Part shown: positions 34,980 to 44,168 of the stretch, piece after piece
How positions within the stretch are numbered: the stretch's first letter is position 1
How the letters are laid out: each line of letters opens with the position of its first letter
From: Aphodosoma sp045631465
Lineage (GTDB): Bacteria; Bacteroidota; Bacteroidia; Bacteroidales; Paludibacteraceae
Length of the DNA: 64,000 bases
Direction of reading: 5' to 3'
NCBI GenBank assembly: GCA_045631465.1
Contig: JAZQUV010000019.1
Location: 1-64,000 of the forward strand
Translations under genes and position numbers: made by a program
Notes under the pieces: model-generated
What the model was told of the DNA's origin: nothing
Database searches by the model: none
What the model saw: the letters and a program-made list of their open reading frames with translations, nothing else

Positions 34980-36731
34980 ATGCTAAATCAATGGATTTTT
35001 CAAACCTTAACACCAGATGAAGAATGTAACCAAAAGAAATTAGCAGAAGAATTAGGGATTTCACCTTCCCTTGCCAAACTATTGGTTAAGAGGGGCATTA
35101 ACACTTTCGATGAGGCAAAAGCCTTTTTCCGACCTGCATTGTCAGAACTGCACGACCCATTCTTGATTAAAGATATGGACAAAGCAGTCAAACGCCTCAA
35201 CCGCGCCCTACAACAAAAAGAAAACATTCTCATCTATGGTGACTATGATGTAGACGGCACCACCGCTGTGGCTTTGGTCTACAAGTTCCTACAACCCTAC
35301 ATCCAGTCGTCGCAACTCGACTTCTATATCCCCGACCGATACAAAGAGGGGTATGGCATCTCGAAAAATGGCATCGACTACGCCAAGGAGCACAACGTCT
35401 CTCTCATCATCTCGCTCGACTGTGGCATCAAAGCCATCGAGCAAGTCGACTATGCTTCTTCTCTTGGCATCGATTTCATCATTTGCGACCACCACACTAC
35501 CGACGACACTCTCCCTCGGGCTGTGGCTGTCCTCGACTCCAAACGCGCCGACGACACCTACCCCTACGAGCACCTCTCGGGCTGTGGCGTAGGATTCAAG
35601 TTCATGCAAGCCTTTGCCATCGACAATGGCATCGACTTCTCGCATCTCGAAGCTCTCCTCGATTTCGTGGCTGTCAGCATTGCTTCCGACATCGTGCCTA
35701 TCACTGGCGAAAACCGCATCCTCGCTCACTTCGGCATCAAACGCCTCAACGAGCACCCTTCGCGTGGCCTCAAAGCCATCATCGAAACGTGCGGACTCAA
35801 AGGCAACAAAAACGGCAAAGTTTCTCACGAAACCGACATCTCTATCAACGATATTGTCTTCAAAATCGGTCCTCGCATCAATGCTTCTGGCCGTATGAAG
35901 TCTGGTCGCGAAGTGGTCGAACTCCTCATCTCTAACGACCTCAACCATGCGCGTCAACTCAGTAAAAACATCAATAGCTACAACGAAGAGCGCAAAGATG
36001 TCGACAAGGCAACTACCACCGAGGCTGAACAATTCGTCACCGACGAAATGCAACGCGACAAACGCTCTATCGTGGTCTACAACCCTAATTGGCACAAAGG
36101 CATCGTCGGCATCGTCGCTTCGCGCCTTACCGAGAAATACTACAAACCTACCATCGTGCTCACCAAAGCCAACGACATCGTCAGTGGTTCGGCTCGCTCT
36201 GTTCAAGGTTTCGACCTCTATAGTGCTATCGACTCTTGCCGCGATTTGCTCGAAAACTTCGGTGGTCACACCTATGCTGCCGGACTTTCTCTCAAAGAAG
36301 AGAATCTCGAAGAGTTCACTCGCCGTTTCGAAGAATATGTAGCCAACAACATCCAAGAGCATCAACTCACTCCGCAAATCGAAATTGATGCACGACTCCA
36401 ATTCTCCGACATCACGCCTAAGTTCATCCGCATCTTGCGCCAATTCGAACCTTTCGGACCTGGCAACCCTAAACCAATCTTCTACACTCATCGTGTATTC
36501 GACTACAACGGAGCCAGCAAAATCGTAGGTCGCGACAACGAGCATCTCAAACTCGAACTCACCGACGAATCATCCGAAAACGTAATGAATGGTATTGCCT
36601 TCCGCATGGCTGAGTATAGCCAAGACCTCAAAGCCTTCAACCCGCTCGACATCGTCTATACGCTCGAAGACAACACCTTCAACAACACCACTACTACTCA
36701 ATTGATGATCAAAGACATCAAAAAAGTATAA
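34980..36731 (+). CDS. recJ: Single-stranded-DNA-specific exonuclease RecJ
   Basis: 583 aa. 5'-3' single-strand DNA exonuclease of recombination and mismatch/base-excision repair. DHH domain: DYDVDG (88-93), ISLDCGI, DHH at 170-172 (ICDHHTTDD), then GVGFKF. DHHA1 domain: GIVGIVASRLTEKYYKP and FGGHTYAAGL. The C-terminal OB domain follows (LRQFEPFGPGNPKP). Length is typical. Its early sequence runs at lower GC than the body. Monocistronic with terminator. Confidence 0.95.
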   Translation: MLNQWIFQTLTPDEECNQKKLAEELGISPSLAKLLVKRGINTFDEAKAFFRPALSELHDPFLIKDMDKAVKRLNRALQQKENILIYGDYDVDGTTAVALVYKFLQPYIQSSQLDFYIPDRYKEGYGISKNGIDYAKEHNVSLIISLDCGIKAIEQVDYASSLGIDFIICDHHTTDDTLPRAVAVLDSKRADDTYPYEHLSGCGVGFKFMQAFAIDNGIDFSHLEALLDFVAVSIASDIVPITGENRILAHFGIKRLNEHPSRGLKAIIETCGLKGNKNGKVSHETDISINDIVFKIGPRINASGRMKSGREVVELLISNDLNHARQLSKNINSYNEERKDVDKATTTEAEQFVTDEMQRDKRSIVVYNPNWHKGIVGIVASRLTEKYYKPTIVLTKANDIVSGSARSVQGFDLYSAIDSCRDLLENFGGHTYAAGLSLKEENLEEFTRRFEEYVANNIQEHQLTPQIEIDARLQFSDITPKFIRILRQFEPFGPGNPKPIFYTHRVFDYNGASKIVGRDNEHLKLELTDESSENVMNGIAFRMAEYSQDLKAFNPLDIVYTLEDNTFNNTTTTQLMIKDIKKV

Positions 36732-36743
36732 CCCTCCTTTAAA

Positions 36744-36787
36744 CAAAAAAAATAGGTCAACTATCCCATAGTTGACCTATTTTTTTA
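36744..36787. terminator. Bidirectional intrinsic terminator after recJ
   Basis: AATAGGTCAACTAT and ATAGTTGACCTATT around a 3-nt loop with an A-run and a T-run. Confidence 0.93.
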
Positions 36788-36861
36788 TTCTTCCAACAAG
36801 AAAGCCCTCTATTCTCATCAAAAATTTCCGCGTGAGATAAATTCCCCTAATACAAAATATT

Positions 36862-37422
36862 CTACTTTCTATTCCCTACCAAAAAATCATTCCAAAACAC
36901 CCACATCAAAAATATCAACCCATAAAACAAATATTTCGTAACCCCACTATGCCAAAACTCAAAACTCTGAGGATAATCCCGCACTATATATGTCAAAAAC
37001 ACCAATCTCGCAATATTAATCAAATACACACACACCAAACCTAGCGGAATAAACCACAGTTTATGAACAAATGGGCCTCTCGCAAAGAGCATTATCATCA
37101 TAAAAATAAACGACTGCTTTATCCCATTACACCCCCACACAATACGCACTCCTTGTCCATTAAGATGTGAAATTGTAGTATCATACAAAACAGTTGACAC
37201 TCCAAGCAAATCATAAATCCAATGCACCACACTTGCCAAATGATAACACATGCCTGCAAACAAGGCCGACACATCTAATGTCAAAAAATGTGCCTCCAAA
37301 CCATTCTCATCTCCCGACACTGTCAACTTCCAGAAAAAATTGGATGCAAACATCACTACCAAGAACAACACAATGCCCTGATACACTCCCAACTTATCCC
37401 AATATTCTTTTAATTTATTCAT
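36862..37422 (-). CDS. Exosortase/archaeosortase-family membrane protease, XrtF-like
   Basis: 186 aa from the ATG at 37422; a TTG two codons upstream overlaps the repeat. Five to six membrane helices carry the family catalytic triad in order: Cys98 in RIVWGCNGIKQ, Arg139 in NIARLVFL and His158 in FWHSGVTKY. These enzymes cleave C-terminal sorting tripartite signals and transfer the protein to a surface carrier. Short single-domain forms occur in Bacteroidota. No cargo with an obvious PEP-CTERM-type tail and no usual XrtF partner is encoded beside it. Gene neighbours are recJ (convergent) and tsaD (upstream, same strand). Confidence 0.82.
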   Translation of the reverse strand: MNKLKEYWDKLGVYQGIVLFLVVMFASNFFWKLTVSGDENGLEAHFLTLDVSALFAGMCYHLASVVHWIYDLLGVSTVLYDTTISHLNGQGVRIVWGCNGIKQSFIFMMIMLFARGPFVHKLWFIPLGLVCVYLINIARLVFLTYIVRDYPQSFEFWHSGVTKYLFYGLIFLMWVFWNDFLVGNRK

Positions 37423-37432
37423 TTCCAATCAA

Positions 37433-37480
37433 CTCTCCCCCTGTTTATAGGAGGAGTGCCTTAGAGAGGCGAAGGGGTTC
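37433..37480. repeat. Two-hairpin dispersed repeat, copy 1
   Basis: Hairpin 1 CTCCcCCT/AGGaGGAG around GTTTAT; hairpin 2 GCCT/AGGC; then GAAGGGGTTCATTCCTCA. It matches copy 2 at 44114-44168. It lies between tsaD and the exosortase gene. Confidence 0.75.
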
Positions 37481-37508
37481 ATTCCTCACTCCTCATTCCT
37501 AATTCCTC
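37481..37508. repeat. Heptamer array (ATTCCTC) at the tsaD stop codon
   Basis: Four 7-mers ATTCCTC, ACTCCTC, ATTCCTA, ATTCCTC between the dispersed repeat and the tsaD stop. Confidence 0.8.
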
Positions 37509-37509
37509 A

Positions 37510-38529
37510 TTAAATCAAGTTTCTCGCATACGGTGCCAAATCCACTGCACAAAAATCTCCATCAAGATACTTAAAATGACCCGTAATTGCCACCATCGCT
37601 GCATTATCAGTCGTAAACGAAAATTTAGGTATATAAACCTCCACCTTATGACGACGTCCATAATCCTCAAATGCCTCACGCAAACCTGAATTAGCCGACA
37701 CCCCTCCTGCTACCGCCAAATGCTTAACCCCTGTCTCCTTCATCGCTTTATGCACTTTGTCCATCAATATATCAACTACTGTTTTTTGCAATGAAGCACA
37801 TAAATCATAAAGATGATTCTGCACAAAATTTGGGTCTTCTTTTTGCGCATCTCGCAATGTATAGAGGAACGATGTTTTCAATCCACTGAAACTATAATCA
37901 AACCCCTTAATATGTGGCTTCGCAAATGCAAATGCCTTAGCATCTCCCATCTTTGCATATTTATCTATATATGGTCCTCCTGGATATGGCAATCCCATCA
38001 CTTTCGCACACTTATCAAATGCCTCTCCTGCTGCATCGTCGATAGTCTGGCCCAATACTTGCATATCTTTATACGATTTGACAAGTATTATCTGCGAATT
38101 ACCCCCCGACACCAACAAACACAAAAACGGAAACTCTGGCAAATGTGGCTCTACATCTGGTTCTTGAACAAAGTGTGCCAACACATGCGCTTGCAAGTGG
38201 TTGACATCTATCATCGGTATGTCAAGCCCCAATGCAAACCCTTTAGCAAACGATGTGCCAACCAACAACGAGCCCATCAATCCTGGTCCTCGAGTAAATG
38301 CCACTGCACTAATATCTTCTCGACTAACGCCTGCTTTTTTCAATGCTGCATCCACTACGGGAATGATATTCTGCTGATGTGCGCGCGATGCCAATTCGGG
38401 CACCACTCCACCATACATCTCATGCACGGCTTGTCCTGCTGTCACATTCGACAACAATACTCCATCTCGCAAAACGGCAGCCGATGTATCGTCGCACGAC
38501 GATTCTATGCCTAAAATTACTACACTCAT
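37510..38529 (-). CDS. tsaD: tRNA N6-threonylcarbamoyladenosine transferase
   Basis: 339 aa. Kae1/TsaD/YgjD family: transfers the threonylcarbamoyl group to A37 of ANN-decoding tRNAs together with TsaB and TsaE. Start ILGIESSCDDTSAAV; iron ligands His111 and His115 in NHLQAHVLAH; PFLCLLVSGGNSQI; AGEAFDKCAKVMGLPYPGG; and the late FTTDNAAMVA with Asp ligand. Length is typical. Divergent from tamB; a weak TATTTTTG box at 38553-38560 could drive it. Confidence 0.96.
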   Translation of the reverse strand: MSVVILGIESSCDDTSAAVLRDGVLLSNVTAGQAVHEMYGGVVPELASRAHQQNIIPVVDAALKKAGVSREDISAVAFTRGPGLMGSLLVGTSFAKGFALGLDIPMIDVNHLQAHVLAHFVQEPDVEPHLPEFPFLCLLVSGGNSQIILVKSYKDMQVLGQTIDDAAGEAFDKCAKVMGLPYPGGPYIDKYAKMGDAKAFAFAKPHIKGFDYSFSGLKTSFLYTLRDAQKEDPNFVQNHLYDLCASLQKTVVDILMDKVHKAMKETGVKHLAVAGGVSANSGLREAFEDYGRRHKVEVYIPKFSFTTDNAAMVAITGHFKYLDGDFCAVDLAPYARNLI

Positions 38530-38597
38530 ACCTCGTTTTTTGCCAAATAATTCAAAAATATCACTTTTTCAATCATTTTTTTGAAAATTTATGATTT

Positions 38598-38620
38598 GTG
38601 AATTATGAATTATGAATTAA
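38598..38620. repeat. Heptamer array (GAATTAT) upstream of the tamB promoter
   Basis: GAATTAT, GAATTAT, GAATTAA in tandem. Same word as in the lon leader. Confidence 0.7.
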
Positions 38621-38626
38621 ATTAGT

Positions 38627-38635
38627 TATCTTTGC
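38627..38635 (+). promoter_or_regulatory. Promoter of tamB
   Basis: TATCTTTGC on the plus strand. Transcription should begin near 38642, about 66 bp before the first TTG of the frame. Confidence 0.6.
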
Positions 38636-38707
38636 AAATTAAAGTACAAAGTTATAAAAAATTCCGTAAAAATAACGCTAATTGTAATCACAACTTTACT
38701 AGTTTTA

Positions 38708-41700
38708 TTGATTACTCCTTTTATCTTGTTGTCAAACAATAAGATACAAAACATCGTCGCCGATAAAATCACCGAATACTTAGAAGAAAAAACAGGAGCT
38801 GAATTTGAAATTGAACACGTCGCGATAAAATTTTTCAATAATTTCAATCTATATTCGATAGAAGTTTCTGACTTAAACAACAAAAAAATACTCTCTATCG
38901 ACAATCTTAATGCCGAAATCAGCCTCTTATCTCTACTAAAAGGCGATCTCCACATCGAGTCTATAACTGCCAACGACCTCGATGCTTGCCTATATACCAA
39001 CCCCGATGGTTCTCTCAATATTCAATTCCTTATCGATGCTTTTACTCCACAAAAGAAGCGCGAAACCCCTAACCTCATCTTCCCCCTCATCACTCTCAAC
39101 AACGCCTCTATTCGTTACAACAACGAATCTCTCTCTACCCCACACCTTAAAAGTTGGCAATTCGATGCCAACAACATCGCTATCGATAGCCTATACACTC
39201 AAATTCAATTCTCTCTACTCCAACAATCCAATCTCGATGCCAACGTCAATTATCTAAAGTTCAAAGAGAAATCTGGCTTCACACTCAATCATCTTAGCAC
39301 ATACGTCGAGATAACCGACTCTACTTTCATCATCCCTTATGCCATAATCGATTTGCCTCACTCCAATGTGACAACCGACTCTACAATCATACGACTAACT
39401 CGCTCCGACGAACACAAAATCGACTGGTCTAAAACAAATTTCCGATTCAACATTGCTCAAGCACAAATCAAACCCTCTGACCTAAAACATTTTGTTCCTG
39501 AATTAGAAAACCTAACTCAAAAGGCTTCTATATCTGCCAAAATCGATGGCTCTCTCGATGACATTAAGGCAACAAACCTACGCGCATCTTATGGCAAAAC
39601 TCTCTCTGTGAGCGCAAATGTACAAGCCACAGGTCTACCCGACATCAAAAACACCTACTTCAAAGGTGCAATAAACCACATCCGCTTCGATAAGGTTTCA
39701 ATCCAAGACCTCATTGCTAATATATCAAAACAACCTTTTGTCCTTCCCGACGAAATCAAAAACCTTGGCACTTGCCAATACTCTGGCGACATATCTGGCA
39801 GCACATCTAATCTTGTCCTATATGGCAATCTCAACACCGACATTGGCAACATCAAAACCGACGTAAACCTCAAAATTCGCGACAATTTCAACCAATTCAT
39901 CATCAATGGTCGCATAAATTCCAAAAATCTTCTTTTGGCTAAGCTAGTGCCTCACTCTGGCTTAGGCAACATATCTTTCAACTCTAATTCTCAAATCTAC
40001 CTAAGCACTAAGGCTCCTTTCTCTGCTCAATCAAAAATCAACATCAACCATTTCCAATTCAACAACTACAATTACGAGAATATTTCAATCGATGGCGAAT
40101 TCAATCCTTCGCTATTCTCTGGCCAATTCCTCCTCGACGACCCTAACGGCTACTTCTATTTTAACGGCCAAATCTCTGAAATCGACAACTTTAAGAAATT
40201 CAACTTCACCGCCAAAATCGACCATCTCAATCTCAACAAACTGAATCTAATCAAAACTCGTCCTAACTTAACTATTTCCGTAACCACTCAGTCCGATTTC
40301 TCTGGCGACAGATGGGCCACAATGGCTGGTTTTGTCAACATCGACTCGCTCTCGCTTGTCAATGCCGAAAAGTCATATTTCTTGAATCGACTATCTCTCA
40401 ATGCCAAAAACGACTCTCTCACGGCTGCCTCTATCGAATCCGACATTATCAATGGCGGCATCTCTGGCAACTACACTATCTCTGCCCTAACCAACAATCT
40501 AGTATCTATCCTTGCCAAATCAATGCCTATACTAAACAAATACACCAAAAAGGCTAAGGCAGAAAACGACATAACTTGCATCCTCCAAATCGAACCTCTC
40601 AAACCTCTACTCCAAACAATCGAAATCCCTTGGTTCACAACCGACAAAACCTCAATATACGCACACCTCAACTCTATCCAAAACGAAGTTGAGGCCGAAG
40701 TCCACATCCCTAACATCTCTAATGGCAAAATAAACATCGACAGCGTCAACCTATATGTCAACAACTTAGACAACAACAACATCTCTCTCAACCTCTCTGC
40801 AGGCACCAAACTAAAGAAAGACTACCTAAATGCTGCCTTGAATATCAACGCCTTTGCCGACACCATTACCACAACTCTCAATTGGGACAACAACAACTTC
40901 GACAAACTATTTGCTGGCGAATTCATTGCCCAAACTGCATTAGAATCTACCCCAAATTCCGAATCTATTGCATTAAACACCACAATCCTCCCTACCGAAC
41001 TAATACTTCAAAACAAATCTTGGATTATCAACGAAAGCCACATTTGGAGCGACTTATCCAAAGTCATCATCGACAAATTCAACATTCATAGCATCGACAA
41101 TCAACTGATTGCCATCGATGGCATTGCATCTAGCTCGCCCGACGAAATCATCAACATCCAACTCAAAGACATATCTCTCGACTATATCGACGAACTCCTA
41201 CCCGAAGAAACTGCCATCTCTTTTGGCGGCATCGTCAATGGCAATGCTACCATTGCCAACACCCTCGTCTTGCCCGAAATCAATGCCGATGTCATTTCTA
41301 CCAATTTCCAATTCGACAACTCCTACTTTGGCACTGCTATTGCATCTTGCAATTTCGACCACAACACCACTAGCCTACAATTCGGTGGCACTGTCATCAA
41401 CGACAATGCCGACACCACAGCCATCCTCTATGGCAACTACTTCATCCCTAACGACTCTCTCGACCTCAAAGGCAAAGCCAATGGCATCGACGTATCGTTC
41501 ATCGACTACTACCTCGCCGAAATCTTTGGCCGCGTCAAAGGCAACGCTTGGGGCGACGTGCACATTCACGGATACACCAAAAAGAAAGAAGTTGCCGTCG
41601 ATGTAGCTGCCTATGCCGAAAACGCATCTATCTATGTAGACTTCCTAAAAACGGCTTTCTACTTCTCCGACTCTATCTTTGTCAACAAAAATTCTATCAA

Positions 41701-43177
41701 CTTCGGCCACATCGACCTTCACGATGCCGAAGGCCACACCGGATACGTCGAAGGCGAAATCAAACACAACTATTTCGAGAACGTCAACCTCGACCTCAAC
41801 ATCAACGTCAACAACATGCTCGTGATGAACACCACCCGTGCCGACATGGAAAGCTTCTACGGAAAAGTCTATGGCACTGGCAACGCACGAATCTTTGGCG
41901 ACGAAAACGAAATCAAAATCACCTGCAATGCCCGTAGCGACAAAGGCACAAACGTTGTCATACCTATCGACAACTACTACGCAAGCGAAAACTCTTTTAT
42001 CATATTCCAAGATCTAAACACCTTCACCAAATCCGAAACTAACACCGAATCCGAAGAAGTCGCCGAAACCAACATCGTGCTCGACCTCATGCTCGACATT
42101 ACCCCCGATGCCCACCTCGACCTCATCATCGACTCCAAAGCCGGCGATATGCTCTCCGGCAGTGGCAACGGCAACCTTCGCGTCACCTACGACATCAACG
42201 CCGACGACATGAAAATATACGGCAACGTCCAAATCGAACAAGGCGAATACCTATTCACCTTCCAAAACGTCCTTCGCAAAGAATTCTACGTCAAAGAAGG
42301 TAGCTCTCTCTCTTGGACTGGCGACCCCCTCGGTGCCAACCTATACATCGACGCATACTATCAACTCACTGCCGACCTTGCCGAGATCCTCGACGAAGCC
42401 GTGCTATCCAACACATCTCGCACTAGCGTGCCCGTACAATGCCTACTCAACCTAACAGGCATACTCACACAACCAAACATCAAGTTCAGTCTCAACCTAC
42501 CTAACTCCGAAGAAGAACTCAACCGCGCTCTTCAAAACACCGTAAACACCGACGAACTCATGAATCGTCAAATCATTGCCCTACTCATCCTCGGCAAATT
42601 CATACCACCCGAAAACCTACAAAATAGCAACATATTCACTCAAAACGAACTCTACTCTGTCGTATCATCCACCCTATCTGCCCAACTCAACAACTGGGCA
42701 TCACAAATATTCGACAACTGGGGCTTCGGTCTAAACTTCCGTACCACAGGCGAAGGCGACACTCGCACCAACGAGTACGAGTTCAACTTCGTATACACAC
42801 CTACCAACCGCATCAGCATCAATGGCAACCTAGGCTATCGCGACGACGCACTATCTTCTACTCCATTCATCAGCGACTTCGACTTCGAATACAAACTCAA
42901 CCAATCAGGCAAACTCCGCGCAAAAGCCTACACCCACACCAACGACTACCGCGAGTTCAAAAAAGGTCTCACTACTCAAGGCATCGGTATCGTATACTCC
43001 GAAAACTTCAACAACCTCAAAGAACTATGGCAAAGCTGGCAAACCAACATAGCACAAACAAAAAAAGAGCGTATTGAGCGCAAACAACAACGCAAAATAC
43101 GCAAAGAAACTCGCAAAGAAGAAAAAGAAAAGAAAAAAGCAGCGCAACAACTATCTGAAAACAATAGCAAAAACTAA
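38708..43177 (+). CDS. tamB: TamB-like translocation and assembly module / AsmA-family protein
   Basis: 1489 aa from the TTG at 38708, probably longer. It forms a periplasm-spanning bridge thought to move phospholipid between membranes. N-terminal anchor, long repetitive beta-strand body (AsmA-like start VADKITEYLEEKTGAEFEIEHVAIKF) and the DUF490 C-terminal domain (GEYLFTFQNVLRKEFYVKEGSSLSWTGDP, LANLYIDAYYQLT-like). It ends with a Lys/Arg/Glu-rich tail. The frame is open upstream to 38621 and encodes the rest of the membrane helix (KITLIVITTLLVLLITP) with no ATG, GTG or TTG. An ATA at 38654 would give MKNSVKIT. Either a rare start is used or the start codon is mutated or miscalled. The 3' end overlaps the DUF721 gene. 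Confidence 0.88.
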   Translation: MITPFILLSNNKIQNIVADKITEYLEEKTGAEFEIEHVAIKFFNNFNLYSIEVSDLNNKKILSIDNLNAEISLLSLLKGDLHIESITANDLDACLYTNPDGSLNIQFLIDAFTPQKKRETPNLIFPLITLNNASIRYNNESLSTPHLKSWQFDANNIAIDSLYTQIQFSLLQQSNLDANVNYLKFKEKSGFTLNHLSTYVEITDSTFIIPYAIIDLPHSNVTTDSTIIRLTRSDEHKIDWSKTNFRFNIAQAQIKPSDLKHFVPELENLTQKASISAKIDGSLDDIKATNLRASYGKTLSVSANVQATGLPDIKNTYFKGAINHIRFDKVSIQDLIANISKQPFVLPDEIKNLGTCQYSGDISGSTSNLVLYGNLNTDIGNIKTDVNLKIRDNFNQFIINGRINSKNLLLAKLVPHSGLGNISFNSNSQIYLSTKAPFSAQSKININHFQFNNYNYENISIDGEFNPSLFSGQFLLDDPNGYFYFNGQISEIDNFKKFNFTAKIDHLNLNKLNLIKTRPNLTISVTTQSDFSGDRWATMAGFVNIDSLSLVNAEKSYFLNRLSLNAKNDSLTAASIESDIINGGISGNYTISALTNNLVSILAKSMPILNKYTKKAKAENDITCILQIEPLKPLLQTIEIPWFTTDKTSIYAHLNSIQNEVEAEVHIPNISNGKINIDSVNLYVNNLDNNNISLNLSAGTKLKKDYLNAALNINAFADTITTTLNWDNNNFDKLFAGEFIAQTALESTPNSESIALNTTILPTELILQNKSWIINESHIWSDLSKVIIDKFNIHSIDNQLIAIDGIASSSPDEIINIQLKDISLDYIDELLPEETAISFGGIVNGNATIANTLVLPEINADVISTNFQFDNSYFGTAIASCNFDHNTTSLQFGGTVINDNADTTAILYGNYFIPNDSLDLKGKANGIDVSFIDYYLAEIFGRVKGNAWGDVHIHGYTKKKEVAVDVAAYAENASIYVDFLKTAFYFSDSIFVNKNSINFGHIDLHDAEGHTGYVEGEIKHNYFENVNLDLNINVNNMLVMNTTRADMESFYGKVYGTGNARIFGDENEIKITCNARSDKGTNVVIPIDNYYASENSFIIFQDLNTFTKSETNTESEEVAETNIVLDLMLDITPDAHLDLIIDSKAGDMLSGSGNGNLRVTYDINADDMKIYGNVQIEQGEYLFTFQNVLRKEFYVKEGSSLSWTGDPLGANLYIDAYYQLTADLAEILDEAVLSNTSRTSVPVQCLLNLTGILTQPNIKFSLNLPNSEEELNRALQNTVNTDELMNRQIIALLILGKFIPPENLQNSNIFTQNELYSVVSSTLSAQLNNWASQIFDNWGFGLNFRTTGEGDTRTNEYEFNFVYTPTNRISINGNLGYRDDALSSTPFISDFDFEYKLNQSGKLRAKAYTHTNDYREFKKGLTTQGIGIVYSENFNNLKELWQSWQTNIAQTKKERIERKQQRKIRKETRKEEKEKKKAAQQLSENNSKN

Positions 43178-43453
43178 ACGCCGCCCAATCCTCTCATTCA
43201 ATTTCTCAATCAACTCAGTCCGTTGCATAAACAAATCATTACGCAAAACAGCCGACTTAATCCTCACCTTCAACGCCCCATTCTCAAACACCTCATTCTC
43301 ACTATATCTAACCATAGCTGGCCCCAACATCTCTCGCCACTCCTTCACCACCAATATAGCATCCAAACCCTCCATCGACTTTGGACCAACCACCTTACGA
43401 AGACTAGTATTTAACACATCCCCAATACTCACAACTTTCTTAAAATAAGCCAT
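43151..43453 (-). CDS. DUF721 (DciA-like) protein
   Basis: 100 aa starting MAYFKKVVSIGDVLN at 43453; a longer open frame reaches back to 43717 but is antisense to the deaminase and lies upstream of the promoter. DUF721 features: the N-terminal helix with LRKVVGPKSMEGL, then VVKEWREMLGPAMVRYSE (the W-VG-Iaxhtxp region) and the C-terminal LRNDLFMQRTELIEKLNERIG. The family includes DciA, a replicative helicase loader. Bacteroidota forms are short; function here is inferred. A TATATTTGC box lies 24 bp upstream. The 3' end overlaps tamB by 27 bp, tail to tail. Confidence 0.82.
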   Translation of the reverse strand: MAYFKKVVSIGDVLNTSLRKVVGPKSMEGLDAILVVKEWREMLGPAMVRYSENEVFENGALKVRIKSAVLRNDLFMQRTELIEKLNERIGRRLVFAIVFR

Positions 43454-43476
43454 ATCACATTTATTATATTTACACC

Positions 43477-43485
43477 GCAAATATA
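43477..43485 (-). promoter_or_regulatory. Promoter of the DUF721 gene
   Basis: Minus strand TATATTTGC just ahead of the ATG at 43453. This settles the start against the longer open frame. Confidence 0.6.
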
Positions 43486-43508
43486 CAAATAAAAAATCAA
43501 ATACCACT

Positions 43509-43979
43509 ATGAAATACAACAAAAAATTCATGCTCGAAGCCATCCGAATCGCCAACGAAAACATCCAAAACCAAGGCGGACCATTCGGAGCCGTAATAGT
43601 CAAAGATGGCGAAATCATTGCCGCATCAGGCAACACCGTAACACTCGACAACGACCCAACAGCCCATGCCGAAGTCAACACCATCCGCCAAGCATGCAAA
43701 CAACTCGGCACATTCAACCTCCAAGGCTGCGAAATCTACTCCTCTTGCGAGCCATGCCCAATGTGCCTCAGCGCAATCTACTGGGCACATATCGACAAAC
43801 TCTACTACGCCACAACAAAAGATGACGCAGCATCCATCGGATTCGACGACTCATTCATCTATCACGAACTAACCCTCACCCCAGCCCAACGCCGCATCCA
43901 AGCCGAACAACACGACCGCGACATCGCCCTCGAACCATTCAACACCTGGCGCAACAAAACCAACAAAACAGAATACTAA
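43509..43979 (+). CDS. guaD: Guanine deaminase
   Basis: 156 aa, CMP/dCMP deaminase-like fold. Zinc site: His53 and catalytic Glu55 (HAEVNTIR) and Cys83/Cys86 (SSCEPCPMCLSAIYWAH). The C-terminal GFDDSFIYHELTL and ending FNTWRNKTNKTEY match the domain-swapped GuaD of Bacillus type in length and sequence order, which deaminates guanine to xanthine. tRNA adenosine deaminase is less likely given this C-terminus. Monocistronic, divergent from DUF721. May act with the purine permease at 15.3 kb. Confidence 0.9.
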   Translation: MKYNKKFMLEAIRIANENIQNQGGPFGAVIVKDGEIIAASGNTVTLDNDPTAHAEVNTIRQACKQLGTFNLQGCEIYSSCEPCPMCLSAIYWAHIDKLYYATTKDDAASIGFDDSFIYHELTLTPAQRRIQAEQHDRDIALEPFNTWRNKTNKTEY

Positions 43980-43988
43980 CACAACAAC

Positions 43989-44023
43989 AAATGGAGACAC
44001 CACAAACGGTATCTCCATTTTTT
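43989..44023 (+). terminator. Intrinsic terminator of guaD
   Basis: AAATGGAGA and TCTCCATTT with a loop and seven T. Confidence 0.85.
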
Positions 44024-44063
44024 TCACACACCCCCTATTCATAGAGCAACCCAACAAAAAAAG

Positions 44064-44089
44064 AAGAGACGCAATACATTGCGTCTCTT
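44064..44089. repeat. Perfect 26-bp palindrome
   Basis: AAGAGACGCAAT and ATTGCGTCTCTT, 12-bp arms with a 2-bp centre. No T-run, so it is a REP-like palindrome and not a terminator. Confidence 0.85.
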
Positions 44090-44113
44090 ATGCACAGAGG
44101 AGGTTATAACAAC

Positions 44114-44168
44114 TCTCCCCCTGTTCATAGGGGGAGTGGTCGAAGACCGAGGGGGTTCACTCCTCATC
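44114..44168. repeat. Two-hairpin dispersed repeat, copy 2
   Basis: Hairpin 1 CTCCCCCT/AGGGGGAG around GTTCAT; hairpin 2 GTC/GAC around GAA; then CGAGGGGGTTCACTCCTCA. Compare 37433-37480. Confidence 0.8.

Noticed and set aside
35289..36545. 418-codon open frame antisense to recJ
   Set aside because: Asp/Glu/Val-rich mirror of the recJ frame; same cause.
43454..43717. Long N-terminal extension of the DUF721 frame
   Set aside because: It is antisense to guaD and lies upstream of the TATATTTGC promoter at 43477-43485.
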